Numbered from the stretch's first letter, positions 1 to 10,849 are shown. The stretch: 28,388 bases of DNA from Ophiothrix spiculata (GCA_000969725.1 JXSR01S022614.1); one strand, 5' to 3'. Numbers and translations: made by a program. The notes: generated by a model not told the origin, from the letters alone.

Positions 1-100
1 GTGTCAAATGTATGTCAAATTGGACTTAGCATTTTCACACAAAATAAATTGTGTCAAATGTATGTCAAATTGGACTTAGCATTTTCACACAAAATTAAGG
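1..100. repeat. 50-bp tandem repeat at left window edge (two units, TGTCAAA-containing)
   Basis: Two adjacent 50-bp units (1-50 and 51-100) are identical except for the last few bases. Each holds two TGTCAAAT motifs about 11 bp apart, then a TGGAC stretch and TTTTCACACA. The array is probably cut by the window edge. The same TGTCAAA pair, followed by TGG and TTCACACA, appears when the right-edge satellite is read on the minus strand, so the two edges carry related repeats in inverted orientation. Confidence 0.85.
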
Positions 101-714
101 GGTTCCTAGGAGTTCCACTTCTTTTGACATGAAAAAAAAATTGATTTGGCCTTGTTGTTTTCTGCAAATTCGCATAAATCAACATTTTGACGTCAGCAAT
201 GCAAGTATATATTAATATAATCTCTTATAATGTGCCAAATTTCTTTTAAATTAAAATACCCACGGGAAATTGTATTTAGTTAAAATCGAAACGGCGCGAC
301 CTAAAAATTGCATTTTGAAATGGATTGAAAAAATTCAACCTTTTTTCCCCTGATATTTGTTTGTCTTTGATGTATACATATATTATGGTACATGTATAGC
401 AATCATTACAAAATTCTGTTGGGAAAGTGGTTTTATTTCCAAAAGGGGGACCCCCACAGCATCAACGGTTGGGAAATACCTTAGTCACTTTAAGTGTTAA
501 GTATACCCATGATAGTTCAAAACATTAAAAAGTTATTATATGACTCATATCCACATATCATTTCCATGGTCAATAAACATCTTTTATTATATTCCATTAT
601 GCATATACAGTAAATTAATTGATAACACTTCATTCAAAGTTCTGCATTTGTACATGTAGCTACAGTAAACTGTGATGCATTATGTTATACACAAATACAA
701 ATATTTTGCAGATA
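101..714. other. Intergenic, no gene seen
   Basis: AT-rich sequence with no credible coding frame, RNA gene or clear repeat structure. It separates the left-edge tandem repeat from the first MITE. Confidence 0.6.
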
Positions 715-872
715 CAGTGGAAACTCTTTAAAAACAATTACTTCTTTATATCCAATTTTCGTTATATCAGGGTTATAGAAACAAAGGAAATTAGTTTAAA
801 TGGTACATGAAAAATACTTATTTGTAACAGGGCTTTTCTTATATCAGATTTCATTATAATGAGTTCCTACTG
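715..872. mobile_element. Pogo/Tigger-like MITE with TA target duplication
   Basis: A 158-bp non-coding element bounded by TA dinucleotides (713-714 and 873-874). The left end reads CAGTGGAAACTC and the right end, on the other strand, CAGTAGGAACTC; both inner flanks continue with TTATA-rich sequence. A CAGT-GAACTC terminal repeat with TA duplication is typical of Tc1/mariner-pogo relatives. There is no transposase, so it is non-autonomous. Confidence 0.7.
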
Positions 873-1030
873 TACTTTATTACTATACATGAAGATCAGA
901 ATATTAAAAAACTGCAAACTTTATCTTGTATACACATCAAAAATTATAATATTTAACCAGTACATGTACAGTTGCTATTGGAAATACAAATGTGGCATGC
1001 CAGGACCCACGGTTTAAGGTACATGCTGAC

Positions 1031-1282
1031 CAGTGTTCCCGCTAACGATTTTGACTTTGCGCCATAGTAACATAAAAGAAAAACTTACTCGCCAGTGCCA
1101 ATTTCGGAAAGATCACCTCGAAAATTAATAGTTATTTCGAATATATTCTGAATAAAACTGAAATAAATGAACATTGTGTATAACCAAAACCCTATTTTTG
1201 ACTTTTTGTTTGTGAACCTCTTGCGCCAATTCTTTGAGCTTCTGCGCCAATTTAGCGACATACGGCCTGAGCGAGAACACTT
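1031..1282. mobile_element. hAT-like MITE with 8-bp target duplication
   Basis: A 252-bp element flanked by a perfect 8-bp direct repeat, ATGCTGAC (1023-1030 and 1283-1290). The left end is CAGTGTTCCCGCT and the right end on the other strand is AAGTGTTCTCGCT. An 8-bp duplication with a CAGTG-type terminus is the hallmark of hAT transposons. The short reading frames inside it show no recognisable protein. Confidence 0.8.
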
Positions 1283-1290
1283 ATGCTGAC

Positions 1291-2786
1291 CTCCGACAAT
1301 TTTACTCCAGTAACGTTTTTTTATGCACATGGGGGAAAATGTCTCAGCGTCCCTTGGGTCAAATCCCACGCTATATTTGCCACAATTTGGTCAACTGTGC
1401 CATACATTGTTTTTGCTCACTTGTCACAATTAAGCTATCAACCCCTACTAGATTATTTCTTCAGTTCCTTAATGGCATTTCAGATAGGTAGGGTGATCCA
1501 GAGTGTTGAAATCAAGCTCGACATTTTTGGTGAAATTGCAGGTGATCTGTATTGATTATTATTGGGCAATATTAACGAATCCTGTAAGTTGTGTAAATCA
1601 TACCTATCACAGCTGTGTGGCGCAAATATTAAGCATGCCCGAGATAAGGCTGATGTGGATGTAGTACCAACCTCACATTTTAATTAGTTTATATATAAAG
1701 CAGACATGTAATTAACATTTTTGGAGCAGAAAATGTATAAAAATGAAATTCAAACATGATGGTTTCTGCATAATGACCAAAATACATTTGGTTACAACAC
1801 TCTTGCATCGATCTAGTTGATGAACTATCTAGTACAAATTTTAATATGATAATATTTTCAAATCTTTTAAATTCAGTGCAGCAGCAAAATCGGTTGGTTG
1901 CCCTAATTACAGCAGTGTAATAATTCCTGAGCGAAAAAATGAAGTACATGTGTCAAATGTATATACTAGTATCCAAGGCTTTCATATTTATCCCATATTG
2001 CAAGTGCCCCCTTCAAGAGCTTTAACCATCGTTCTGCCGCCCTTGGCTTTGTGCTAGCTTGTGCCACTCGTTTCTCATGCCTTCTGCACTCGATCCGAGG
2101 CGTCTTTGATAATTACAGACTATTAACCCTAACTGAACATTCATTGGCTTAAAATAAAAATCACATTTACATCATATTTACAATAACAAAATGCTCAATA
2201 AATTACAAACACATGGACAATAAATTTACAATGCATAGGACAATCAACTTACAAGCTAAACAGTGAACAGTTATGTCAGATTTTTGTTGTTGCTGTTGAA
2301 TGTCTTAGCACTTAATTATACAATGCAACAAATAATTAATCCAGTACAATGTACATGTAGTATGAATTCAAACCAATTCTTCTAACTCACAAAATGCACT
2401 CAAATGTAGCAAACAATTTTTTTACCATAAATACTACAATATTCCTTGAAAAACTTATGAAATGCTCTAAATAAAGTTTATAGGGTCTTAAGTGTAGCAA
2501 AATCCAAAAAAGTACAAAAATGTACACAGAAATGGCTCAAATTGAGAGATAACTAATTTGCAATATATCATTCTGTGATGCTGGTGTGACTATCTTGTGT
2601 TTTCTTAATCCTAAAATTTTACCTTAGATCTGGATTTACACGATAAAAAACAATCAAAGCTCTTAGAGATAATTTAATATATATTAAAAGATAAACAATT
2701 TCATCAAAAATAATTTGTTTACCCATCACATGTGTAGAAACAAAATCTTTTTAAATTTTGAAACTAGAAACGCTGTTTTCACATCT
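1291..2786. other. Intergenic, no gene seen
   Basis: About 1.5 kb of AT-rich sequence. Frames are short and carry no recognisable domain, and no long inverted repeats are evident. Confidence 0.55.
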
Positions 2787-2808
2787 TTTTTGTCGCCGGC
2801 GACAAAAA
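2787..2808. other. 22-bp perfect palindrome with GC-rich core
   Basis: A perfect palindrome centred between 2797 and 2798: five T, then GTCGCCGGCGAC, then five A. It stands out as a GC-rich island in AT-rich DNA. It could be a palindromic protein-binding site or a remnant of a foldback element; no flanking duplication was seen. Confidence 0.6.
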
Positions 2809-3428
2809 TTAAAGCAGGTAAAGAATTGCAATTTTCTCGAATATTCCTCAAAATCATGAAAAACTACTTGTAGGTTATGTTACTATAAACATGTTCTACC
2901 GATTCATGTAAAAAAATATGTAGGTAAAAATTTATTGGGAAGAATCTAGGCCAGTCCCTTTAATTCAAGATGTTTAAAACCGGGGCATAATATACGGTAT
3001 ACAAAGAACAATGTATTTACCTCTTATAATGGTGCAAAATATCTGTCTAAGGTGACTGGAGAAAAGGGATAAATGCAGTCTCGGGAACATCACCGGTCTC
3101 AAGTTTCATAGCTACATCTGCACCATTTCACAATTGCTGATGTCAATTATTTAAATGACTTAATCATTGTGATAAACACCTTGATAAACTCGGCAAGTAA
3201 CATGAGAACATTGCAGCATTGCGACCGTTCCAAAAGTGACTATCAAAATCGACTATTAACTGGCAAAAGGTAAAAAATATTTCAAGTCTCGTGATGTGCA
3301 GGGTTTCCACCAATCAGATTGCAAGAACATTTTCATGTGTTATATAATATCATATTATTACAATCAATATTATATAGAGTACCAATACAAATATACAATC
3401 ATTCGTGCATAGATAACAATCATAACAT

Positions 3429-3502
3429 CATAATGTTGTGTGCCCATAACAGGTCTGGCCCATAAAGTGAATTTAATCACTTTATGGGCACACAACATTA
3501 TA
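3429..3502. repeat. Inverted repeat (hairpin) with a small internal duplication
   Basis: The right arm (about 3476-3502) is the reverse complement of the left arm, which begins at 3429 (ATAATGTTGTGTGCCCATA) and ends in AAGTGA just before the loop. The left arm carries about 16 extra bases in which CCCATA is repeated. It is a short foldback or MITE core with no coding content. Confidence 0.65.
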
Positions 3503-3732
3503 AATCTATAAAAATTATAATTAAGCGGTAAATTCATTGTTATCAAGTTTATAAATGTTATTGTCCAGATGCCGAAGATTAAGCATACACGGAACTAGCT
3601 TATATGCATCGAAGTTTGAAAACTTTCTTTTTGTCACCAACTTGAACTTAAGAAGTACATGTAGACTTGATCCCTATTTTCAAGGCTTGTCATACAACTA
3701 ACAAAGTTACTCAATGCATTTTCATATGCATA

Positions 3733-3937
3733 CTGTAAAGCACTTTAATTTCGCGGCATTAAAATTTAGCAAATTTGGAAACCCTCACTATTCGGGTGCA
3801 TTTTAATTTCACTCATTTGAATCATATTGCTATTCAATGCTATGTTTACAATTATTTTAGCGGCATTTTAATTTAGCGAATTGTGATACATGTACTAGCG
3901 AAATTAAAATACTCACAAAATTTTCATGCTTTACAGT
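3733..3937. mobile_element. MITE with CTGTAAAGCA termini and TA duplication
   Basis: A 205-bp element flanked by TA (3731-3732 and 3938-3939). It starts CTGTAAAGCACTTTAATTT and ends with TGCTTTACAG, the inverse of the first ten bases. The interior repeats the theme AATTT(A/C)GCG in both orientations. A related element with the same CTGTA/TACAG ends and GCGAAAAT-type interior lies at 17604-17881. The TA duplication suggests a Tc1/mariner-type origin. Confidence 0.72.
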
Positions 3938-4208
3938 ATGCAAAGTTACATTTTTCATATTAACAGAATTGTTACATGTTACGCATTTTGTATGTTTCCT
4001 GGGCTCAAATTACAATTTTCAAAGAGCACTCATTTTAAGACTATTCCACAAGGGCACTGGCCTTGAATAGACAACACTACATACATAACAATGTTTTGAA
4101 AATTATGGGTATTGAGGACAAGTAGTACATGTAAGGGCATGCATCGAGGCCATGGCAGGGCAGCCTTCAGTTAATTCGAGTCCTGTACTGTACGTAATTG
4201 CAACAAAG

Positions 4209-5788
4209 TTAATCCTTTTCAAAGTGATTTGGAATGATTCCTAAAAATGCAACATCTAATCCTACATCCATCCATACACACAAGGATGTAATACTTGCCA
4301 CAGGAATAGCTTGTACACCATGTGACACTCTTTGGACAGGTACTACCTTTTTTACAGTGGTTTTATTTAAAATCTTTTCATCACAATATCTATGGCTTGA
4401 TACAAGTCGTAATTCATCCACAACTGCCAGGTAATCAGGTGTGTGGCATGTACATTCATCATTACAAAATACTGGATTTGCACATTTCTTGTAACACTTT
4501 ACAAATGACAACACTTGGCCATAATGGATTTTAGAGTTGTCAACATTATAAGATACAGTAAAGCTGTTTCTCTTTGTAACTACATCGTAATGCTTGCATT
4601 GAATAATTTCTCCAAAAAGCATCAGACGTTTGAATGTTTGCTGTTTTTCTGGAACTTGTCCTAAGAAAAGTTGCACCTGTTCTGAGAATTGATTTGACTG
4701 ACAAAATGCACCAATAACATAAATGCTCTCAGATATGCATTCAGTAATTTTGGTTCTCAATGCCTTAGATTTATTGTTCATATGTGTAAACAGGTCATAT
4801 TCCAGAGTTCCATACCTCAATTTGGATGCAAGTTTGGGAATTTGTTGCGTGATGGCCAGTGAAGTAAGAATTTGTGTTTCTACGCCATTGGTACCATGAA
4901 ATAACTTGCGTAAGTCGCCATTGAAATCTTCGTACCAAAAACATGAACAAAGAAATAATGGTCCAGCATCTTCAACTGCTTTACAATAGTGTAGTATTGA
5001 ATGCATATTCCAAGTATAATATCTTGCTTTGTACAAGATACCTATTTTATAACAAAACATTTTCAACATACACCGAGCTTTCTCCAGGTCTTTCATAGAA
5101 ATGGATTTACTTAAAAGGATGTGGATTGAATTCACCAATAGGAGAAGGTGTTCAAAATAGTCTGATGGCAGAATTCCATACAAACATGGAATTGAGTAAT
5201 ACAAAAGAAATGATCTGTATTCAGATGCCTTCCACCACTTTATGTGCGTTTCAATTTTTTGGGGCACCCTAGATATCAAATTTGGTGGCTTTATGTTTGC
5301 AATCCTATTATCTACAGTTTTTATTAATTTCCTAATGCTATACACTTCAGATCTATTGGAAACATCGAACCACAGAAAAACAAACAATTTAGACAATCCT
5401 AAACACACACCATGCATGTAGTCTGGCAGCGTACATCTAATCATATCAAAGGTAGGAACATACAAAAAAGGTGAGGCTCCTTTTACACCTTGAACAATGG
5501 TATTGGTTTCATCTGCAGTGTTGGCATGCTGTACAGTTTCTTCATGTGTTCTTTCTGCAGCATGTCCTGTCTTGTTGTTGGCTTCATTGTTAAAGGGATA
5601 TGTTTGGGTACTCCCCATCTCACTAACACGAACAGAACGGCCATCTGCTGTACAATAAGGACAACCATGCTTACCGTTAAATTGGATGAAATTTTGAAAT
5701 AAACATCTTGCTGGTGAATCGAAAACAGCAGACAGTAGAACTCCTCTGACTGTTCTGTAAGTTCCATTATAGAGTTTCACTTGCACTC
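4209..5788 (-). CDS. Transposase-like gene, coding exon 4 (second Asp, Cys pair, His and Glu)
   Basis: The acceptor CTCATTTGCAG precedes GAGTGCAAG; two bases complete G404. It encodes 405-929: VFDSPAR (D427), NGKHGCPYC, DYMHGVCLGLSK, the helix-rich ASEYRSFLLYY segment, NMHSILHY (H666), WYEDFNGDLRKLFHG (E690) and a variable C-terminus with a Cys-rich patch (CYKKCANPVFCNDECTCH, about 830-850). The frame stays open upstream of the acceptor, but splicing at 5788 is supported by phase and family alignment. Confidence 0.86.
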
Positions 5789-8700
5789 CTGCAAATGAGA
5801 GAAAATAATCAGACATATCCCTTTTACTATGTATTTGTGACCTATTACATTCGAAACCAACCACTCGTTTTCAAAAACATACATAGTGCACTTAAAGCTA
5901 AGCTTCCTTTCTATTACTACATGTACGGTATATGTTTTCAAGTTACATGCAATTGGGTGTCTTCCTTAATTGAAGTCATTGTTATCTCCAAAATTTGTAA
6001 ATTAAGCAGTCAATATTACTGGTGGGTTTGATGTGATGTAGATGTATCACAGGCATTGGAACCCGCCAGAAATCCTATTTTAGGGGAATTTTTAATTCCA
6101 GATAAGGATAAAAATGTATCACCACTATGCATTAAGTGCATTGCAACATGTATCACAGTTGACTTCAACAAATTATAAACACAAGATGGTGTCATGTAGT
6201 GGTACATGTCTAAATGTATTTACCAAAGTCTTCACATGTTCATACATTAAAACATATTCTGAAATATTTCACTGGATGCCAATTCTATTCTAAATCTCTA
6301 TAGCAATTATTCAGTACCTTTAAGAGGAAAAGAAAAGTTATGTGTGCTAGCTCCCTACGTCAAAGTATGTAAAATGTAAAATTTTATTTCATTAAACTAC
6401 ATTTTCAATGTTAACATACAATTTACACATGAATAACAACTTACCAGTTTTGTACAAGTCAGTGAGCATCTTTGCAAATGGCTGCAAAAATATGTTGAAG
6501 TCTGGTTTGCTCCCAAACCACATGCCAAGAAGAATTCGATACTCTCTTGAAAATCTGTACAAATTAAAGAATAATCAACATAAAAATGTAATAATAAAAA
6601 TAGTAAGTCTATCTTCATTGAACATGTAATTAGAAGACGATATTACAGCGTGTTTATTTTGAAATTTGTGTTCAATTTAGTAGCACAACTATTAGTTATA
6701 ACAATATCATATACATAGTGTGCATTGTGTGCAGTATCGAATGGATGTTGTATATATCAAACTATATTCATTGATTTGTGATCCAGGGTCATGATGGTAG
6801 AAATTAAAAAATATATGGTTAGCTCATAAACAAGGAATGTTAGACATTGGAATTTAGAAAGAAATTACATGCAATTTTGTACACAAAATCATGTTAAATA
6901 GATCATGACCATATTGCAATTACATTGTCCTTTCGCCACTAAAGCATTGTTTTCTGTCATGTTTCATGACTGCCATAAATAACTTATTCAAAAGTGCACA
7001 TCAGCCATCTAAAAATTCAAATCAAATGTACACATCAGCCATCTAAAAATTGTGTGTGTAAAACCCTGCATCATGTGTAAATAAACTTGCATAGTTTATT
7101 TTTTTACTAGATCCGACATGTATCCTTACTAAGGTGGGAGGATGACGTAGGCACTAGTTTTTTACTAACAATGATCAAAAGCGAGGCCATTTTTCAAGTG
7201 GCAAAAAATGAAAAATGACTGCACTGCAATAGATTGAAAAACTTTGTGACTTGTTGCTTGCCAGGAAAATAACATTCTTCCTTCAGGTTCTGTATGAAGG
7301 CTGGAATTATGCTGCAATGTTTCGTACATACAACTTCATGACTTGTTTTTAGCTCATCACATATTTATTCTGCCTTGTACTTTTTTTTTTACAAACCTTA
7401 ATCTGGGATGAAGCTCATTGATGACTAGAAATATAGGCCACAGAGATGACTTGGATGACTTAAACAGAGCTACACCGTCCGTGTTCAACTGAAAGGAAAT
7501 GTGGATCTCACTCTTCTTCGCACTTTCTGGAGTTCCAACAAAAAAGCCATTGTCGAACCGCTCTTTATACAGCCTTCCATCAAAGACATCTTCAATATTG
7601 TTTTCATGAAGCTTCTTTCGTTTCAGTGGATATTTCAAATGCTCCAAGAAATCCTCACCTGCAAGAAGATAAATAAGTGCCGATGTTATTGACATGTCTT
7701 TCTAAAACACAAAAAATGGCAAGTAAAAATCAGATTTAATTTACTAATACATTTTTACTATTTTAATTTCAAGTGTAAATGACAAAGTATATTGGGGACT
7801 CGCACTGTATCAACGTTCGCGCTAGATCGCGTTTTCGACACGGTTTTTATGAAAAAAAAGCTTTGATTTGGAAAAAGCAGAAGTGTAAAGGGTCCAATTG
7901 GACGCAATAAAATTGACTGCAAAATGGTACATTCTGAAGTGGACTCCTTTAAAATGTGTTAACTTATAATAAATACTTAGCAGGATGGTAAAAAATCTTC
8001 TAAAACCCTTAAAATTCAAATTGGACCCCTTAAATTTGAAAAAATAGGGGGGTTAAAGGGTCCGTCGGACCCCTTGAAATTCCATCAGACCCCTTAAATT
8101 TGAAAATTGGGATGTTAAAGTGTCCAGTGGACCCCTTAAATTATTTTCTAGCGCCAACGTTGCACTGTACTGATTTAAAGTACTGTGAAAGCCAATATTT
8201 TCACAGACATACATTTTCATGCTTTAACATCTATTATAGGCCTAGCTAGATGCATTTTTACAGGTTGTTGAATTCGCGGTTCTGGGTATGTATGCTCTAG
8301 CCTAGATACGATAACATATGTGTCCCGCCGCGGCAAAAGAATGCAGTTGTCGGCTTATAATTCATTGCTTATTGTAGTATGTACACTTATTGAGTATCAG
8401 ATATGCTAGTATACATCAGATATTGTACAATGAGCAACATGTAGGAGCCGACAACTGCATCCTTTTGCCGCGGCGGGACACATTGTAAAAGGTTTGATTT
8501 ACACAACTTGATGGGTTTTACATTTTATGCTGTACATGTTTATTCAAAGATGACATCTGATCCATGATTTACCACAAAATTAGCGAAAATAAACCCAATG
8601 CATAAAATTTCAGCTTATACAGTCTTTAAAGAAAGGCAGTGAGCTACTAACAGTTCACAACTTCACACCAAAAAATGTAAACAGAACAAAAAGTGTAGAT

Positions 8701-9906
8701 TCCTGATAAAATAGGGCTAAAAAAAAAGAATCAAAATTGTACGTGTGCACTAGGGCAGCAAGCAAACAGAGAGGCAAAGCAACTTGTTTGTTTTTGGCAT
8801 CATTATCAACACATGAATCCATTACATTTTCTCGCAAGTATTAAAATGCCGTAGCTATGTAGTTATGTTTTTTTATACATTTTTTCAATAGGCCTATTTT
8901 GAAAAAATTTAAAGAAAATAAATAAGAAGTCAAAAACTACCTCAAGACCTATATAGAGGCACACGGACTCTTGAGTTTATCACGTGATACTTAAATTTCA
9001 GTGAACATCACAGGGTTGAAGGATGCATCATTTTGATGGTCGAGTGCTCATAAAGATATTAAACTTACGTGCAAAAAAGTTCTGGAGAACTGACTTCAAT
9101 GGAGTGGTCATGAAGTATTCGGCTCGCATTTTACATTTGTTACATGAGGCTAAATCAATTCCTAGGTATTGTTTGCACTTAAGGCAACAATAGTGTTTTT
9201 CAATTGGTACTTTGTTCTGGTCAAAATATTTTCGAAAAAGTCGCAATGTGGTATGACAAATGTTGTCACTTAAACAGTGTATTTCCACAAGGGAAAGCAG
9301 GTCAACAAGAGCCACACTGGATAGTCCATGTCGCATGACGAATGTTATAATTAGCAAAACACTGGTAGCAAGCGTTATCCGTGCACCACTGTAAATAGGC
9401 TTATCATGTTCAGTGGAATCAGATTCAGAAGCGGCATTGGTCTGATTGGATTGATGATCATCTGGAGCTGCTTTGCTCTCACCACCACTGAGATCGTCGT
9501 CATCTTCACTAGCCATCTCTATCTTCAGTTCTTCCAAGTCAACAAAGTCCATTTCTAGATCACCAGCAGCAGGATATCCACATTCATCAGTTGTCACAGT
9601 GTCTGATTCAATAGCCGCTTCAAGATCATTAGACACATCATGATCAGCTAGTATGTTGCTTAAACTCAAAGGGGTAGCAGGCAGAAAATTTTCTTTTTGC
9701 ACATTCACTTGGGGGACACTGTTACTGATACTATGACCTGTATCAAGATTATCCCACTTTTTGTCACTGTCACTGTCAGCTCCACAACCACGCCAATAAT
9801 GCCGGGTTTGTTTCGGAACCTTTGAGTGTGCTGATCGCATCCACTGGTTATAATGGCGTCGCTTCTTCGACTTCGAATCTGATTGCATTTCATTTCCGGT
9901 GGCCAT
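4209..9906 (-). CDS. TNP2/CACTA-type DDE transposase-like protein, four exons (join of 9906-9069, 7658-7397, 6554-6445, 5788-4209)
   Basis: Four exons join without a break into 929 codons plus TAA. Exon sizes are 838, 262, 110 and 1580 bp, with junction phases 1, 2 and 1 all compatible. Residues 1-170 are acidic and low-complexity. At 241-258 there is a C-x2-C...C-x2-C zinc-ribbon-like motif. The DDE-type core follows: first acidic residue D340 (LNTDGVALFKSS), second D427 (VFDSPAR) with the CPYC pair at C446/C449, the DYMHGVCLGL motif at about 526-535, and a candidate third acidic residue E690 (WYEDFNGDL). This order, with the C-x2-C and His motifs between the second D and E, is known from the TNP2 family of CACTA/EnSpm transposases, which cut and paste DNA in the nucleus. 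The ATG at 9906 is the first in frame, with A at -3 and G at +4. The gene lies head-to-head with the BEN-domain gene. No terminal repeats were found, so it may be an intact transposon gene or a domesticated copy. Residue roles are inferred by motif position. Confidence 0.87.
5789..6444 (-). other. Intron 3 of transposase-like gene
   Basis: About 650 bp between a GTAAGT donor (minus strand) and the acceptor next to 5788. AT-rich, with no clear internal element. Confidence 0.75.
6445..6554 (-). CDS. Transposase-like gene, coding exon 3 (small)
   Basis: A 110-bp exon between acceptor TTTGTACAG and donor ACTG|GTAAGT. It encodes FSREYRILLGMWFGSKPDF through MLTDLYKT (368-403) plus split codons on both sides. 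The LLGMWFGS motif matches the family region between the first and second catalytic Asp, and the phases fit both neighbours. Confidence 0.82.
6555..7396 (-). other. Intron 2 of transposase-like gene
   Basis: About 840 bp. It contains a short 34-bp-period direct repeat (6997-7051) and a stretch around 7135-7155 (GATGACGTAGGCACTA) that recurs inverted at about 11376-11391 next to a SINE-like fragment. Confidence 0.72.
6997..7051. repeat. Two-copy direct repeat, 34-bp period
   Basis: CACATCAGCCATCTAAAAAT occurs at 6997 and again at 7031, perfectly conserved over 21 bp. It lies in an intron of the transposase-like gene and is probably slippage or a local duplication. Confidence 0.8.
7397..7658 (-). 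CDS. Transposase-like gene, coding exon 2 (first catalytic Asp)
   Basis: The acceptor CTTGCAG precedes GTGAGGAT; the first two bases complete R280. It encodes EDFLEHLKYPLKRKKLH through INELHPRL (281-366) and the first two bases of R367. It carries the TDG motif (D340) followed by KSSKSSLWPI, a conserved landmark of the family. The donor is TTAAG|GTTTGT, a weaker consensus. Confidence 0.83.
7810..8161. mobile_element. hAT-like non-autonomous element with 8-bp target duplication and internal repeats
   Basis: A 352-bp element flanked by the 8-bp direct repeat GCACTGTA (7802-7809 and 8162-8169). The ends are inverted: CAACGTTCGCGCTAG on the left and AACGTTGGCGCTAG read from the right. The interior holds several copies of GGACCCCTTAAATTTGAAAA and partial inversions of it. 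No transposase is present. It sits inside intron 1 of the transposase-like gene. Confidence 0.78.
8318..8483. mobile_element. GC-rich-ended MITE / inverted repeat
   Basis: A 166-bp element whose arms are almost perfect inverted repeats of about 38 bp. The left begins ATGTGTCCCGCCGCGGCAAA and the right ends TTTGCCGCGGCGGGACACAT. The arms continue through ATGCAGTTGTCGGCT and differ by one base. The AT-rich middle is unique. No obvious target-site duplication. Non-coding. Confidence 0.75.
9069..9906 (-). CDS. Transposase-like gene, coding exon 1
   Basis: Encodes residues 1-279 plus the first base of R280. A basic patch (KSKKRRHYNQWMR, about 12-24) could serve nuclear import or DNA binding. A long Asp/Glu/Ser-rich region follows (about 100-165). 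The conserved stretch MRHGLSSVALVDLL leads into the C-x2-C/C-x2-C motif. The donor is GCAC|GTAAGT. Similar N-terminal segments are common in invertebrate TNP2-like proteins, as far as recalled. Confidence 0.85.
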
Positions 9907-10785
9907 TTCTAAGGCAGCAGTCGCAGTGTTGATGAACTTATGTTTTAGCCAATTTTAATTGTGACTGTCACAGTCAATGACACACTTCCAAGTCCATGAG
10001 TTGATTATACAGGTAGCCTCAGCCTCAGTCTTAACTTAGACTTAAGCTTAGCTGAAGCAAGCAAGGTAAGCACCACAATCTCAGCTCAGAGATCTGTAGA
10101 TGCTAGTATACACACACATCAGAGAATAAAAACAACCGCCAATGCAGGGTATGTAATCCTGGTAATGTGTGCAGCATGGTCGATCTTGATATTAATAAGA
10201 TGATCATCAAGTGTATGATGAAATAAAATAAGCCTTCGAAAAGAAAGCATATGTAAATACTAACATACACTTTATGTTCAGATGAATAAACACATTGGTA
10301 AACATAGTCAAGAATGATATAGTTGCAGTAGCTGTTGGTATGACCTTTCATCCTTAAGGTCAACTTCTAATTATCTTTCATGATCGTTTAAATTGCTTGA
10401 ACAAAATAAAAAATTATATTGTTTGTATATTGATGCAAATCCACTGTAGTCATTTACTGGCATTGTGCATCTGATTGTAGAGAAAAATATAACAGAATAC
10501 AACCCGGAAGTGAATGCCTGCTACAGTCTCTGTTACGGTCATGGTGTCTATCACTACATGTATTCTACTTTTTGAACATAACGTTGACAGTTGTGTCTGA
10601 GTATTCAATATTACTACAGCCCGCCGATTTGAAACTGCCATATTTTCTTCATAGCCGGTGCAGTGAAGGAAATTTCATCAATATTTGCTTTGATTTCATG
10701 CTGCATCTAGATATAGTGTGTGCAGGAATTGCATTAAGCACGGTATATTTCTTGATCTGACTAATATTCGTCAAGAATTGGCACC
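9907..10785. promoter_or_regulatory. Head-to-head intergenic region, candidate bidirectional promoter
   Basis: The 879 bp lies between the start codon of the transposase-like gene (minus strand) and that of the BEN-domain gene (plus strand). Divergent genes at this spacing often share regulation, but promoter activity is inferred from position only. It contains a short CAGCCT tandem near 10015-10030 and an ETS-like motif at 10504-10512. No clear TATA box was identified. Untranslated exons could also lie here. Confidence 0.45.
10504..10512 (+). promoter_or_regulatory. ETS-type motif CCGGAAGTG
   Basis: CCGGAAGTG matches the core recognised by ETS factors such as GABP, which is common in animal bidirectional promoters. 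It lies 274 bp upstream of the BEN-gene ATG. One short motif can arise by chance, so function is unproven. Confidence 0.3.
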
Positions 10786-10849
10786 ATGCCACGGTCCGTT
10801 GGAAGAAAAAGTTCTAGGAAAACTAAAGCTCCAGCCAAGCCCGATGAAG
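10786..10849 (+). CDS. BEN gene, coding exon 1
   Basis: Encodes 21 residues (MPRSVGRKSSRKTKAPAKPD, E) plus one base. It is strongly basic, as in a nuclear-import or DNA-contact tail. The donor is GAAG|GTGAGT. An in-frame TAA at 10762-10764 fixes the start at 10786. Confidence 0.8.

Larger units (their letters stand above)
7659..9068 (-). other. Intron 1 of transposase-like gene, holding two inserted elements
   Basis: About 1.4 kb between the donor GTAAGT after exon 1 and the acceptor before exon 2. It carries a hAT-like element (7810-8161) and a GC-rich inverted-repeat element (8318-8483). The remainder (8484-9068) is AT-rich with no feature seen. Confidence 0.72.

Noticed and set aside
1085-1369. 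94-codon minus-strand frame
   Set aside because: Most of it lies inside the hAT-like MITE and it runs out across the target duplication; no recognisable protein.
4209-5864. A single-exon 551-codon gene starting at 5864
   Set aside because: The first 26 codons lie upstream of a strong acceptor and do not resemble the family; upstream exons in compatible phases supply the N-terminus and first catalytic Asp.
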